The notes: generated by a model not told the origin, from the letters alone. A stretch of 64,000 nt of DNA from Photorhabdus asymbiotica (GCF_003634575.1 NZ_RBLJ01000002.1:744001-808000); one strand, 5' to 3'. Shown: positions 26,999 through 36,304, numbered from the stretch's first letter. Program-made: numbers and translations.

Positions 26999-29527
26999 AT
27001 GTTGCAAAAAAATATCCAATCATATGTGAGTAATATCTCAGATAATACCACAACTCATATAGAAAGCTGTGCACTGGGTTCAATTCCAGAATTATCACGT
27101 GACATATTCAGCAATAAACGCCAAGAGGTGTCTGCCGTTCATACAACAGCAGCCCAGGTAAAATTATTACCCCGCCGCCATCTTTATACATATACCGAGG
27201 AAGCCCGGCAAAAACGTCTGGATTATTTGGCAAAACATACCGGGCATGCATTGGAGCATGTAGCAAATACCCATCTGGACGCGACGAAACTAACAAAAAC
27301 TCTTGAGGGATTTATTGGTTCAATAGAAATTCCTGTGGGGATCGCCGGCCCTCTCTTAATAAAGGGACAATACGCTCAAGGGGTATATTATGCACCACTT
27401 GCCACCACGGAAGCCGCTTTAATTGCATCGGTATCCCGTGGCTCCTCAGCCATTATGCAATCAGGGGGTACGACTGCCCGTATGCTCGGCCAACGCATGA
27501 TACGAGCTCCCCGTTTTGAATTCTATAGCGTCTCACATAGCATGATGTTCAGTGATTGGATCAACGAACATATCAGCGAACTACGGTATGAAATTGGACG
27601 TCACTCCAAACATGCACAATTGATGGACATAAAACCACACATCATTGGACGCAGCGTCCATCTGCAATTTATCTACAATACTGCCGCGGCTGCCGGTCAA
27701 AACATGACCACCATCTGCACTTGGTATGCATGTCAATGGATACAACAACAGCTAGCTAAAATGGCGTTTATCCCACTGCGTCATTTTATGATCGATGGTA
27801 ATACATCCAGCGATAAAAAAGTGTCTTATCAACCTTTCATCGAAGGACGTGGAACTCGTGTGGTGGCTGAGGTTTATCTAAATGCTGAATCCTGCCAGCA
27901 GATCTTGAGGGTCACTCCACAACAACTAGTCACGGCTTATCATCATGTCTGCGAGGGAGCCATCGCTTCAGGGATGGTCGGCATAAACATTAATGCAGCA
28001 AATGTTATTGCCGGGATGTTTACCGCTCTAGGTCAGGACATCGCCTGTGTACATGAATCGTCAGTCGCACATTTACACATGACATTAACTGCCGATAACC
28101 GCGTCTATTGCAGTATCACACTGCCTTCATTGATCGTAGGTACAGTCGGCGGTGGTACCTATTTGCCACATCAACGCGAATGCCTGAACATGTTGGGCTG
28201 TACCGATGAAAACGGTACTGCTCGCCTGGCTGAAATCATCGCTAGTTATTGCCTGGCCCTTGATATTTCAACACTATCAGCCATTGCTGCGGATGAGTTC
28301 GCTCAATCGCATGAAAAACTTAGCCGTAACCATCCAGCTCCCACCGGTGGCATTATTCCGCGTACCCCACAAGAGCTTGACCTGTCATTCTTCCAACAAG
28401 CAAATTTTAATCCGGTGTTACAAGGGGCGCACCCGACCACCATCAAACCCAAGTTTTCTGGGGATGATGGACACAGCATGCTGACACATTTGAGCTCAAA
28501 CTATGCGGAACGTTTAATTGGTCTATTTCCCTTTGCGATGACCACATCCGCACAGAGTACTCTGCCAGTGATACTGAAGCTAAAACCATTGGGGAGTGAA
28601 GTCGTTAATATGGTCCTGGATATCGCCAAACACTGTTCCCCTGAGTTGTTTGCCGTTTTTCAGGATTTCGCGCATCAGCTTGAATTTAACCAAAGCCATA
28701 CCCGCGAGCTAGCCATTATGAACCAGCGGGTTCCACGGCTCATGCGCTATATTCCAATTATCTATGGTGTGATTGAAAACGAAGCAACCGGAACCTATGC
28801 CCTGATTGAAGAATTACTTCACGATATGGTGTTAATGAACAATATTAATCTGGAAATACCTTGGGAACAGCATCACTTTGAAGCTGCCATCCGAGGAATT
28901 GCCGATGTTCACGCCATCTGGTTAGGGCAAGAAGAAGAGCTTATGTGGAAATTCCCACAACTGCAAATTTCGAACGCTGACACGGTTTCACAAACGAAAC
29001 CTCTATGGCAAAAACTTGGCAATTTTGTTCACCAAGTGTTCCCGGATTTGTTGACCGCCGAGGAACACCAAGATTTCCAGCACTGGGTAGATAACTCAGC
29101 CATCTGGTGGCAAGAGATCGAACAGATGCCTCGGACACTGATCCATGGTGATTTCAACCCACGTAACATCGCTTTTCGACAGCAGGAAGAAGGATTACGT
29201 TTATGTGCCTGGGATTGGGAGTTGTCTACTTTACATCTGCCACAACGTGACCTTGTCGAACTATTAGCCTTTAGCTTAGACCACCAGCAAATCGATGCAA
29301 ACAGTGTGGCCTATTATATTGAATTACACCGAATTGAACTTGAGCAAAAATCGGGAGTTTCTCTTGATCCGATAAATTGGCATCGCGGCTATGAGCTCGC
29401 GCTACGTGATTTCTGGATGAGAAGAATCCCGCTTTATATGATGGCACATAATGTTATTGGCTACCCATTTATGGAGCGCACGATGAAAACTATCCGATGG
29501 CTTATTTCATTAACGCGGAATCAATAG
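26999..29527 (+). CDS. HMG-CoA reductase fused to an APH-like kinase domain
   Basis: 842 residues from the ATG at 26999 (AAGGAA SD; a 20-codon earlier start at 26939 overlaps the previous gene). Residues about 55-450 are a class I-type HMG-CoA reductase: IPVGIAGPLL, PLATTEAALIAS with catalytic E138, DKK with K273/K274, GQD with D347, VGTVGGGTYLP and H438 in SHEKLSRN. No membrane anchor. Residues about 480-842 look like an aminoglycoside/choline-kinase-type phosphotransferase: VILKLKP (K527/K529), HGDFNPRN (H716, D718, N723) and the metal Asp in WDWE (D739). Expected chemistry is reduction of an HMG-CoA-like thioester and phosphorylation of an alcohol, perhaps the product. I know no such fusion in enterobacteria. 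Confidence 0.85.
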   Translation: MLQKNIQSYVSNISDNTTTHIESCALGSIPELSRDIFSNKRQEVSAVHTTAAQVKLLPRRHLYTYTEEARQKRLDYLAKHTGHALEHVANTHLDATKLTKTLEGFIGSIEIPVGIAGPLLIKGQYAQGVYYAPLATTEAALIASVSRGSSAIMQSGGTTARMLGQRMIRAPRFEFYSVSHSMMFSDWINEHISELRYEIGRHSKHAQLMDIKPHIIGRSVHLQFIYNTAAAAGQNMTTICTWYACQWIQQQLAKMAFIPLRHFMIDGNTSSDKKVSYQPFIEGRGTRVVAEVYLNAESCQQILRVTPQQLVTAYHHVCEGAIASGMVGININAANVIAGMFTALGQDIACVHESSVAHLHMTLTADNRVYCSITLPSLIVGTVGGGTYLPHQRECLNMLGCTDENGTARLAEIIASYCLALDISTLSAIAADEFAQSHEKLSRNHPAPTGGIIPRTPQELDLSFFQQANFNPVLQGAHPTTIKPKFSGDDGHSMLTHLSSNYAERLIGLFPFAMTTSAQSTLPVILKLKPLGSEVVNMVLDIAKHCSPELFAVFQDFAHQLEFNQSHTRELAIMNQRVPRLMRYIPIIYGVIENEATGTYALIEELLHDMVLMNNINLEIPWEQHHFEAAIRGIADVHAIWLGQEEELMWKFPQLQISNADTVSQTKPLWQKLGNFVHQVFPDLLTAEEHQDFQHWVDNSAIWWQEIEQMPRTLIHGDFNPRNIAFRQQEEGLRLCAWDWELSTLHLPQRDLVELLAFSLDHQQIDANSVAYYIELHRIELEQKSGVSLDPINWHRGYELALRDFWMRRIPLYMMAHNVIGYPFMERTMKTIRWLISLTRNQ

Positions 29528-29690
29528 TAAATCGAATTAGGTTACTTAATTTACTCTTCCTCTAATAATAAAGGGTGCAGCAATAGCTTGTAATTCATGC
29601 GTATCTTATTGATCTATTAACCCACAAATATTATGTGCAAATAAGACCATGATATATATACGTGTACTATTGCTGCATTGGTGGAATAAC

Positions 29691-32435
29691 ATGAAATATC
29701 TCTATACTCAAGATAACGCTATTAAATTAGCGGAGCATTCCTTAGGTGGCAAAGCGGCTAATTTATTATGGCTGACACAAAATGGTTTTCCTGTGCCTAA
29801 TTATTGGGTCATCAGCAGCGAGGTGCTAAACAGCTTATTAGCTAACGATACATTTGCGATCAACATCGTGGAACAGTTAGCCGCCGTGCCACATGATATC
29901 AGCCAGGAAAAACTCGACGCTATTGCCGCCCCTTTGCGCCAATGGTTAAAATCACTCCCTCTGCCTGAGGAATTAGAAGAAGAGCTGGCTCTATTGTCAG
30001 AGAATCACCCGGATACGTTTTTTGCTGTTCGCTCATCCGCTATTGGAGAGGACGCCGCCAATGCATCTTTTGCCGGGCAGATGGATAGCTACCTATTTCA
30101 GCGTGGCAAATCCGCACTTGCCGACAGTCTACGAGCTGTGATGGCTTCAGCCTTTAATACCCGCGCGTTACAATATCGCCTACACAAACGACTGCCGATG
30201 GGTAATATCCGTAGCGCAGTCATCATTCAGGACATGGTTGCCGGTGAAGTTTCTGGTGTCATGTTTACCGCACACCCAGTTACCGGCAGCAGGCAACATT
30301 ACTTAATCTCATCCGCTTGGGGCACTGGGGAAGGCGTGGTTTCTGGTGAATGTGATACCGATGAGTTTTCGGTTCATCTCACCATGCCAAAGATCGAACA
30401 CCATATCACACAAAAAGGAACAGCAAGTATCTTCGATACTGCTAACGGCAGCGGTACAGTGACAGTACCTGTTGCGGAGGAAAAACAGTGGGTGCCAACC
30501 TTATCCGATGATGAAATATATGCATTGCGGGATATTGGCAAAAAAATTGCGGCAGCACGTGGTTGCCCACAAGATATCGAGTGGACGGTTCAAGACCATC
30601 AAATATTTATTCTACAGACCCGGCCAATAACCAGATTACCCCGTCTGGATGATAAGAATGAACATCGTATTATCTTCGATAACTCTAATATTCAGGAATC
30701 TTATTGTGGAATAACAACGCCACTAACTTTCTCTTTTGCACGTGCTGGTTATGCCACTGTTTATGAACAGACAATACGTGCATTGGGTTGCTCAGATAAA
30801 CAAGTTAATCAACATCGTTCCATGCTGGAAAATATGCTCGGCTTAATTAAAGGCCGGATCTATTACAACATCAACAATTGGTATAAAGGGCTATTATTAC
30901 TCCCCTCTTTCCAAACTAATAAGAAAGATATGGAAAGAATGATGGGGCTGGAAGATCCCGTCGATTTCATTGAAGATAAAGAGCTTTCATTAGGCGATAA
31001 AATAAAAAGACTGCCCAAAATGGGGTGGGCACTGCTGCGATTGCTATATGCTTTCAGAACGATGGATCAACGAGTAGAGTTGTTTTTAGCACAGTTTAAA
31101 CAGCATGCCGCTGCTATAAAACGAACAGAACTGCATACCTGCAACAGCGGCCAACTGATCGAGAAATTAAAATATCTAGATGAGTACCTGCTACGACGCT
31201 GGACGACGCCAATTCTGAATGACTTCTACGTAATGATGTTTAATGGCCGGGTACACCGGGGGCTAGCTGCTGCTGGCATAGAAAACCCGACGGCATTATT
31301 GGGTGATCTCCTCTCAGGGGATGAAGATATTGAAAGTACCCAACCGACCAAGGTACTGTTAAGGATGTGCCAATATGCGCGCCAGCGTCCTGAATTATGC
31401 ACCCTGCTAACGAACGGCGATGCACGTACTTTGCTAACCCAAGTACGCCAGCTTGATGAACCATTCTACCAACAGTGCATTGATTATATTGAAAAATATG
31501 GCGATCGTACTATGGGTGAACTGAAGCTGGAAACCATTACACTAAAACAAGATCCCAGTTTTCTGTTTCTGATAATAAAAAACTACCTTGCTATCGATAA
31601 CCTCACACCAGAGACGTTATCCAGCCGGGAAAGAAAATTGCGTACTCAGGCAGAAAATACCGCATTTCAGCAAATACGCGAGCGACTTGGCTCCAAACGT
31701 ATGGGCACCTTTAAAAAGAATTTGCAGAAATTGCGCCAGGCAATACGCCACCGGGAAAATATGCGCTTCACCCGGACGCGTATGTTTGGGCTATACCGGG
31801 ATATTTTCATACAACTTGGTCAGGCATATGCACTAGAAGGACTCCTTGCTGAACCCCGCGATATTTTCTATCTGACGCTAGAAGAGATCTACAGCGGCTA
31901 CGAAGGGACAACAGTACAAACCCAACTTAAGCCTTTAGTTGCTATACGCAAACAAGAATATGCCAGCTACGAAACAGAGGATGAACCTGCTCACCACTTT
32001 TTCACTAGAGGTTCACTATATCAACAACAAGATTACAGTTACCCCTACCAAGAGCAACAACTCCCGACCGATAGCAGCGTGCTGCAAGGCATAGGTTGTT
32101 ACCCAGGGCAAGTTGAAACGACTATCCGCTTGATTAAAAACCCACAGGATGAAATGTCATTGGCAGGGCAGATCCTTTGTACCGTGCGTACCGATCCTGG
32201 CTGGGCTCCATTATTCCCTACAGCAGGCGGATTATTAATCGAGCGCGGTTCCACACTCTCACACTCCGCCGTTGTCGCTCGTGAACTTGGGATACCCGCA
32301 ATTGTCGGTATTCCCGCCATTACACAAATTTTGAAAGATGGCGATCGAGTACGCATGGATGGCGCAACAGGGAGCGTTATCCGCTTGCACGACACCACAA
32401 CAGAAGAGCTGACACCAAGGAGTGAACATGTCTGA
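29691..32435 (+). CDS. Rifampin-phosphotransferase-like dikinase (PEP-synthase superfamily)
   Basis: 914 residues from the ATG at 29691 (GGTGGA SD; an ATG at 29649 has none). N-terminal ATP-grasp/PPDK_N domain (1-317): GGKAANL (19-25), FAVRSSAIGED (111-121), SGVMFTAHPVTG, QDIEW and QTRP (309-312). A divergent middle domain (about 320-800) probably binds the acceptor. The C-terminal swivelling domain has the phospho-carrier histidine H858 in TLSHSAVVARELGIPAIVG. The PEP-binding TIM barrel of true PEP synthase is absent; domain order equals rifampin phosphotransferase, which transfers the beta phosphate of ATP to a small alcohol. Here it likely phosphorylates a pathway intermediate. Confidence 0.8.
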   Translation: MKYLYTQDNAIKLAEHSLGGKAANLLWLTQNGFPVPNYWVISSEVLNSLLANDTFAINIVEQLAAVPHDISQEKLDAIAAPLRQWLKSLPLPEELEEELALLSENHPDTFFAVRSSAIGEDAANASFAGQMDSYLFQRGKSALADSLRAVMASAFNTRALQYRLHKRLPMGNIRSAVIIQDMVAGEVSGVMFTAHPVTGSRQHYLISSAWGTGEGVVSGECDTDEFSVHLTMPKIEHHITQKGTASIFDTANGSGTVTVPVAEEKQWVPTLSDDEIYALRDIGKKIAAARGCPQDIEWTVQDHQIFILQTRPITRLPRLDDKNEHRIIFDNSNIQESYCGITTPLTFSFARAGYATVYEQTIRALGCSDKQVNQHRSMLENMLGLIKGRIYYNINNWYKGLLLLPSFQTNKKDMERMMGLEDPVDFIEDKELSLGDKIKRLPKMGWALLRLLYAFRTMDQRVELFLAQFKQHAAAIKRTELHTCNSGQLIEKLKYLDEYLLRRWTTPILNDFYVMMFNGRVHRGLAAAGIENPTALLGDLLSGDEDIESTQPTKVLLRMCQYARQRPELCTLLTNGDARTLLTQVRQLDEPFYQQCIDYIEKYGDRTMGELKLETITLKQDPSFLFLIIKNYLAIDNLTPETLSSRERKLRTQAENTAFQQIRERLGSKRMGTFKKNLQKLRQAIRHRENMRFTRTRMFGLYRDIFIQLGQAYALEGLLAEPRDIFYLTLEEIYSGYEGTTVQTQLKPLVAIRKQEYASYETEDEPAHHFFTRGSLYQQQDYSYPYQEQQLPTDSSVLQGIGCYPGQVETTIRLIKNPQDEMSLAGQILCTVRTDPGWAPLFPTAGGLLIERGSTLSHSAVVARELGIPAIVGIPAITQILKDGDRVRMDGATGSVIRLHDTTTEELTPRSEHV

Positions 32436-33483
32436 CATATTCATGGGAGAATGGTCTCCGACCAATCCACTGCCTAAAGGCTTTCTTGAGCTTCCATCAA
32501 TCATTTACCGCGATTGGCCGCTTTGGCCTGGTGAAGATCAGGAAAAGATACAACAGCAGTTCAGCCTGACCAATCCTTGGTTTAATCACAGTAAAGCTTG
32601 GATTGGTTGTATTCCAGGGAAAACCCGTCTTGCCGGCTTTTTGGTGCCTCATAGCGTTGATGGACAACCTGCCGCATTCTTCGGCTTTTGGGAAACCGAT
32701 CATGACCTGGCAAGCAACACCATGCTGTTTAGCGCCCTGGAACAATGGGCTAAGGAAAATGGTGCGCGCGCGCTCTACGGGCCAATCAACTTTTCAACCT
32801 TCGGGCATTATCGTGTCCGGCTTGATCATTTTGATGTCCCTCCCTTTGAGCATGAACCTTATAATCCTCCTTATTATTCCCTGTTATTAGAAGGGTTGGG
32901 ATTTGGTACCCGTTACCGCTATACCTCGTTATTCAATGACACCCGAGCAATAGCAAACAACTTTCGACAAGATTATCTACGCGCACAAAAACTCCCTGAT
33001 CCCCAAGCAACATTACTGCCGTTAACACCGGAATTATGGATGCAGGAACAAGTTAGGCTCTATTCTTTTATTGACTCGGTATTTGGCGAGAATTTCGCTT
33101 ATACCACGCCATCCTGGCCAACGTTTCAACAATATTGTGGTGAGGAATTTATTAAACCGTTTTGTCGCTATCCTGCGTCATTCCTGGCTAAAACCACCAG
33201 CGGCGAGATTGCTGGGTTAATTCTTAGTCTATCGGTCCTGCAAGAAGGTCAACCCGCAATCGGATTGTTGAAAACTGTGGCCGTCGCACCGCAATACAGA
33301 GGCAGCCGGCTGTATAACACGCTATATGACTCATTTGAGCGGAGCGCCAGCCGCGTTCATCCCCGTTTAGGGGGCGCTCTGATGCGTGAAGATAACAAAT
33401 CATTAAAGACCGCAGAACGGCTCTTCAGTACCCCTACTTCCACCAAACATCAATATGCGCTTTATTACAGGAGGATCGCATGA
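32428..33483 (+). CDS. GNAT-fold acyltransferase-like protein
   Basis: 351 residues from the ATG at 32428 after AAGGAG, overlapping the previous gene by 8 bp. The C-terminal part has the GNAT acyl-CoA loop KTVAVAPQYRGSRLYNTLY (about 274-292). The N-terminal half with ALYGPINFSTFGHYRVRLD and EPYNPPYYSLLLEGLGF resembles uncharacterised GNAT-like proteins often placed beside acyl or lipid enzymes. It may transfer an acyl group supplied by the adjacent AMP ligase. The acceptor is unknown. Confidence 0.65.
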   Translation: MSDIFMGEWSPTNPLPKGFLELPSIIYRDWPLWPGEDQEKIQQQFSLTNPWFNHSKAWIGCIPGKTRLAGFLVPHSVDGQPAAFFGFWETDHDLASNTMLFSALEQWAKENGARALYGPINFSTFGHYRVRLDHFDVPPFEHEPYNPPYYSLLLEGLGFGTRYRYTSLFNDTRAIANNFRQDYLRAQKLPDPQATLLPLTPELWMQEQVRLYSFIDSVFGENFAYTTPSWPTFQQYCGEEFIKPFCRYPASFLAKTTSGEIAGLILSLSVLQEGQPAIGLLKTVAVAPQYRGSRLYNTLYDSFERSASRVHPRLGGALMREDNKSLKTAERLFSTPTSTKHQYALYYRRIA

Positions 33484-35066
33484 CAAATATTTGTCAGCCA
33501 ATTGTCGATGCAGCCCAAAAACATCCTGAACATTTAGCCCTGCAAGCGCCACATCCACTGGATAACGGCTGTAGTTTAAGTTTTCGGGACTTCTTTTCTC
33601 ATGCGTCCCATTTCCAGAGTCTGTTAACTCAAGCTGGATTCGTGGCCGGTGATCGCTTGTTAGTCATTGTTCAGCCTGGCCTGATACTTTACCCATTACT
33701 TATCGCCATTTTAGGATTGGGACTCGTTCCGGTTATGCTTGAGCGCGGGCTTTCTAAAAAGCAATTTAGAAAGATACTGCGTCACAGTAAATTATCAGCA
33801 GTGATCACCCAACCTACATTAGGAAAATTCTGGTTTCTGATCCCCGAACTGTGGCGACTGCGTCGTTTTGTCATTGGACAACGTATCTGGGGCATGAAAG
33901 TGCTGGAAACCCCCAGCCAACATTTACCGCTAAATAGTTTTATCTGCCGTGATTTACCACCTGATACGACAGGGTTAATTACCTTTACCTCGGGTTCCAC
34001 CGGCATGCCCAAAGGTGCAAACCGCACCCATGACAGCCTGTTAGCACAACTTTACGCTATAAAGGCGCTTTTTCCCGAAGAAAAGAATGAGATTGACCTG
34101 CACAGTTTTCCCGTTATGGTGCTGCATTCATTGTGCTGCGGTAACGGCAGTATTCTGCCAAACTTTGACTTTGCCCATCCCGCAACCGTCGATCCGCAAA
34201 AAATCGTTAAGCAATTGCAAGATAAAGGCATCACATGTCTCAGCGGTGCCCCTGCCTATATGAACAAGGTCACTAACTATGCCAGAAACAACAAGTTGTC
34301 ATTCCCCAATGTACGGACGGTTATCGTAGGTGGTGCGCCTGCCAACAAGTCACTGCTCGAAAACTGTCTGGCCGTTTTCCCACATGCACGGCATTTAGTC
34401 GTCTATGGCTCTACCGAAGTCGAACCAATCAGTACAGTCGAAATGTCAATTCAGTTAAACCAATGGGCAACACATGATGGCTATCTGGTCGGAAAACCGG
34501 TTACACAAGCAGAAATATGTATCCGGGAGATAACCACCAATCCCCAGCAAATTACTCCACTCACCACCGGTAATGTCGGTGAAATCCTGGTTGCTGGACC
34601 TCATGTACTTAAAGACTATATTGATAATCCTCAAGCAACGAAAGAAAACAAACTTCCACGAAAACAGGGAGGTATCTGGCACTGTACCGGTGACGTTGGC
34701 TACATAGACGCCACAGAACAACTTTGGTTGCTTGGGCGGGTAAAAGACAAAGTAGTGTTAGATGATGGGCGAATTATCCATCCCTATATGGTAGAAAAAA
34801 GAATCAATGAACTCCCCGATGTCACTCGGAGCGCATTCGTGTTGCATCCTTTGGGAGGAGCCGCTCTAATACTGGAAAGCACTACCACACCGGCAGATTT
34901 ACCCGTCATTTTAGACGAACTGAATATTACGTTAGTTACCCGTCTTTATTATATCAATCCTATCCCTGTCGACATTCGTCATAACAGCAAAATAAACCGC
35001 ATTGAGCTGATAAATATGCTCAGGAAAGGCCAATTATCCTCCATTGCATACAAGGAAAAATTATGA
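33480..35066 (+). CDS. AMP-binding acyl ligase, OleC-like
   Basis: 528 residues, ANL superfamily. P-loop TFTSGSTGMPKGA (168-180), A5 YGSTEVEP, A7 TGDVGYID, A8 LLGRVKDKVV, and a C-terminal lysine region VDIRHNSKINRIEL that resembles OleC-type enzymes, which close beta-hydroxy acids to beta-lactones; ordinary acyl-CoA or acyl-AMP ligase activity is the alternative. Overlaps both neighbours by 4 bp (ATGA type), so translation is coupled. The likely substrate is a hydroxylated or branched acid made upstream. Confidence 0.8.
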   Translation: MTNICQPIVDAAQKHPEHLALQAPHPLDNGCSLSFRDFFSHASHFQSLLTQAGFVAGDRLLVIVQPGLILYPLLIAILGLGLVPVMLERGLSKKQFRKILRHSKLSAVITQPTLGKFWFLIPELWRLRRFVIGQRIWGMKVLETPSQHLPLNSFICRDLPPDTTGLITFTSGSTGMPKGANRTHDSLLAQLYAIKALFPEEKNEIDLHSFPVMVLHSLCCGNGSILPNFDFAHPATVDPQKIVKQLQDKGITCLSGAPAYMNKVTNYARNNKLSFPNVRTVIVGGAPANKSLLENCLAVFPHARHLVVYGSTEVEPISTVEMSIQLNQWATHDGYLVGKPVTQAEICIREITTNPQQITPLTTGNVGEILVAGPHVLKDYIDNPQATKENKLPRKQGGIWHCTGDVGYIDATEQLWLLGRVKDKVVLDDGRIIHPYMVEKRINELPDVTRSAFVLHPLGGAALILESTTTPADLPVILDELNITLVTRLYYINPIPVDIRHNSKINRIELINMLRKGQLSSIAYKEKL

Positions 35067-35686
35067 ACAATAATCATTTTATTATCCAATTAAACAAAGC
35101 AGACTATATTACTATTGGTGGAGCGGTATTTAGCGCTCTGGCTGTAGCCGCAGCGTTACAACATTGGTATTACTTAGCTATTGCGTTTTTATATCTTGCC
35201 ATGCTTGGTGACGCGCTCGATGGCATTCTCGCCAGAAATTTAGATATTGTTCGCCCGTTTGGTCGTTATCTTGATGGATTTATGGATCAACTTATTTACT
35301 TGATCTCTCCAGCCATTATTCTCTACCTTTCCGGTTATCAATCTTGGTATTCCCTGTTCATTATCTTAATGATAATTAGCGGTTGTCTGCGATTATCTGT
35401 ATTTAATGAAGTCGGGAATATTCAGAATGAAAATCAGCTCTCCTATCTTGGTATGCCTGTATTCTGGAGCTTATTTATTATCAGTGGTTACGCTTTGGTA
35501 AACCTGGTAATCGAGCCGTGGTTAAGCCATTTCTTACTGACATTAGCGCTCCTTACATTCAGTATCGCCATGCTATGGGATCGCCCGTTTTATAAGTTCA
35601 AGAGTCTCAATACTATCATCAGTACAACACTTGCAGGGTTTGTTTTATTTACCGGTCTTCATTTCTGGAGTCTTTATGCTCAATAG
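35063..35686 (+). CDS. CDP-alcohol phosphatidyltransferase (PssA-like)
   Basis: 207 residues, about six membrane helices. Complete signature D50-x2-D53-G54-x2-A57-R58-x8-G67-x3-D71-x3-D75 (GDALDGILARNLD...GRYLDGFMD). CLRLSVFN after it resembles LRLARFN of phosphatidylserine/archaetidylserine synthases. The family swaps CMP on a CDP-activated lipid for an alcohol such as serine, inositol or glycerol phosphate. The next gene is a CarS-like enzyme that would make the CDP-lipid, so the two form a pair. Confidence 0.88.
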   Translation: MNNNHFIIQLNKADYITIGGAVFSALAVAAALQHWYYLAIAFLYLAMLGDALDGILARNLDIVRPFGRYLDGFMDQLIYLISPAIILYLSGYQSWYSLFIILMIISGCLRLSVFNEVGNIQNENQLSYLGMPVFWSLFIISGYALVNLVIEPWLSHFLLTLALLTFSIAMLWDRPFYKFKSLNTIISTTLAGFVLFTGLHFWSLYAQ

Positions 35687-36218
35687 TTTTTATCACGGAT
35701 GGATTCTAATGATCCCCATCATCCTTGGTGGCTGTTTACATATGGTGATTGTGACGAAAAACTATTTTGCCCGCTGGGCTATCCCAATACATCAACGTTA
35801 TTTCGGCCGTAACAAAACCTGGCGCGGTTTTATTACTGTACCCATCGTTACCGCGCTATCTTCACTATTGTGGTTAGTTCTCGACACCGGAACACAAGAC
35901 ACGACTATTCCCCAGACTATTTCCTCCTGCTTATTTACCGGTTTTCTGGCAGGTTTCGGCTATGTTATTTTCGAACTACCAAACTCCTGGCTAAAAAGGA
36001 GGCTCGGCGCACCACCGGGGCAACACCCAGAGAAAAATAAACGATTGTTTATTTTATTCGATCAACTTGATTCCGCTATTGGTGTCACAATAACCTATTT
36101 TATTTATCTTAATCTTACTTATATCGATGCACTTTTCTTTTTCCTCTGTTTTTTAATCAGTGCCTTTGTTGTTAAAAATATACTATTTTTGCTTTCGCTG
36201 AAGAAAACGAGATTTTAG
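35676..36218 (+). CDS. CarS-like CDP-archaeol synthase family protein (DUF46)
   Basis: 180 residues from the ATG at 35676 (TGGAG SD), overlapping the previous gene by 11 bp; about five membrane helices. Carries N46-K-T-W-R-G51, the KR of SWLKRRLG (about 104-111) and DQLD (129-132), the core signature of CarS, which transfers CMP from CTP to an ether lipid phosphate in archaea. Bacterial CdsA is longer and different. It should activate the lipid used by the preceding phosphatidyltransferase. Last gene of the operon. Confidence 0.82.
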   Translation: MLNSFYHGWILMIPIILGGCLHMVIVTKNYFARWAIPIHQRYFGRNKTWRGFITVPIVTALSSLLWLVLDTGTQDTTIPQTISSCLFTGFLAGFGYVIFELPNSWLKRRLGAPPGQHPEKNKRLFILFDQLDSAIGVTITYFIYLNLTYIDALFFFLCFLISAFVVKNILFLLSLKKTRF

Positions 36219-36239
36219 GTAGGAAACTCGACGTAAATA

Positions 36240-36262
36240 CCGCAGCAAAACAGCTGCGGTTT
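36240..36262 (+). terminator. Candidate terminator of the island operon
   Basis: CCGCAGC / GCTGCGG (7 bp, perfect) with loop AAAACA, then TTT, 21 nt after the last stop. The T tract is short, so strength is uncertain. Confidence 0.55.
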
Positions 36263-36304
36263 CGCAGCTTATATAATAAAATTCAATTATATGAAAAATA
36301 GAAA

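Noticed and set aside
29649-29690. Earlier ATG for the dikinase gene (MIYIRVLLLHWWNN)
   Set aside because: No SD; the family N-terminus starts near MKYLYTQ, which has GGTGGA at good spacing.
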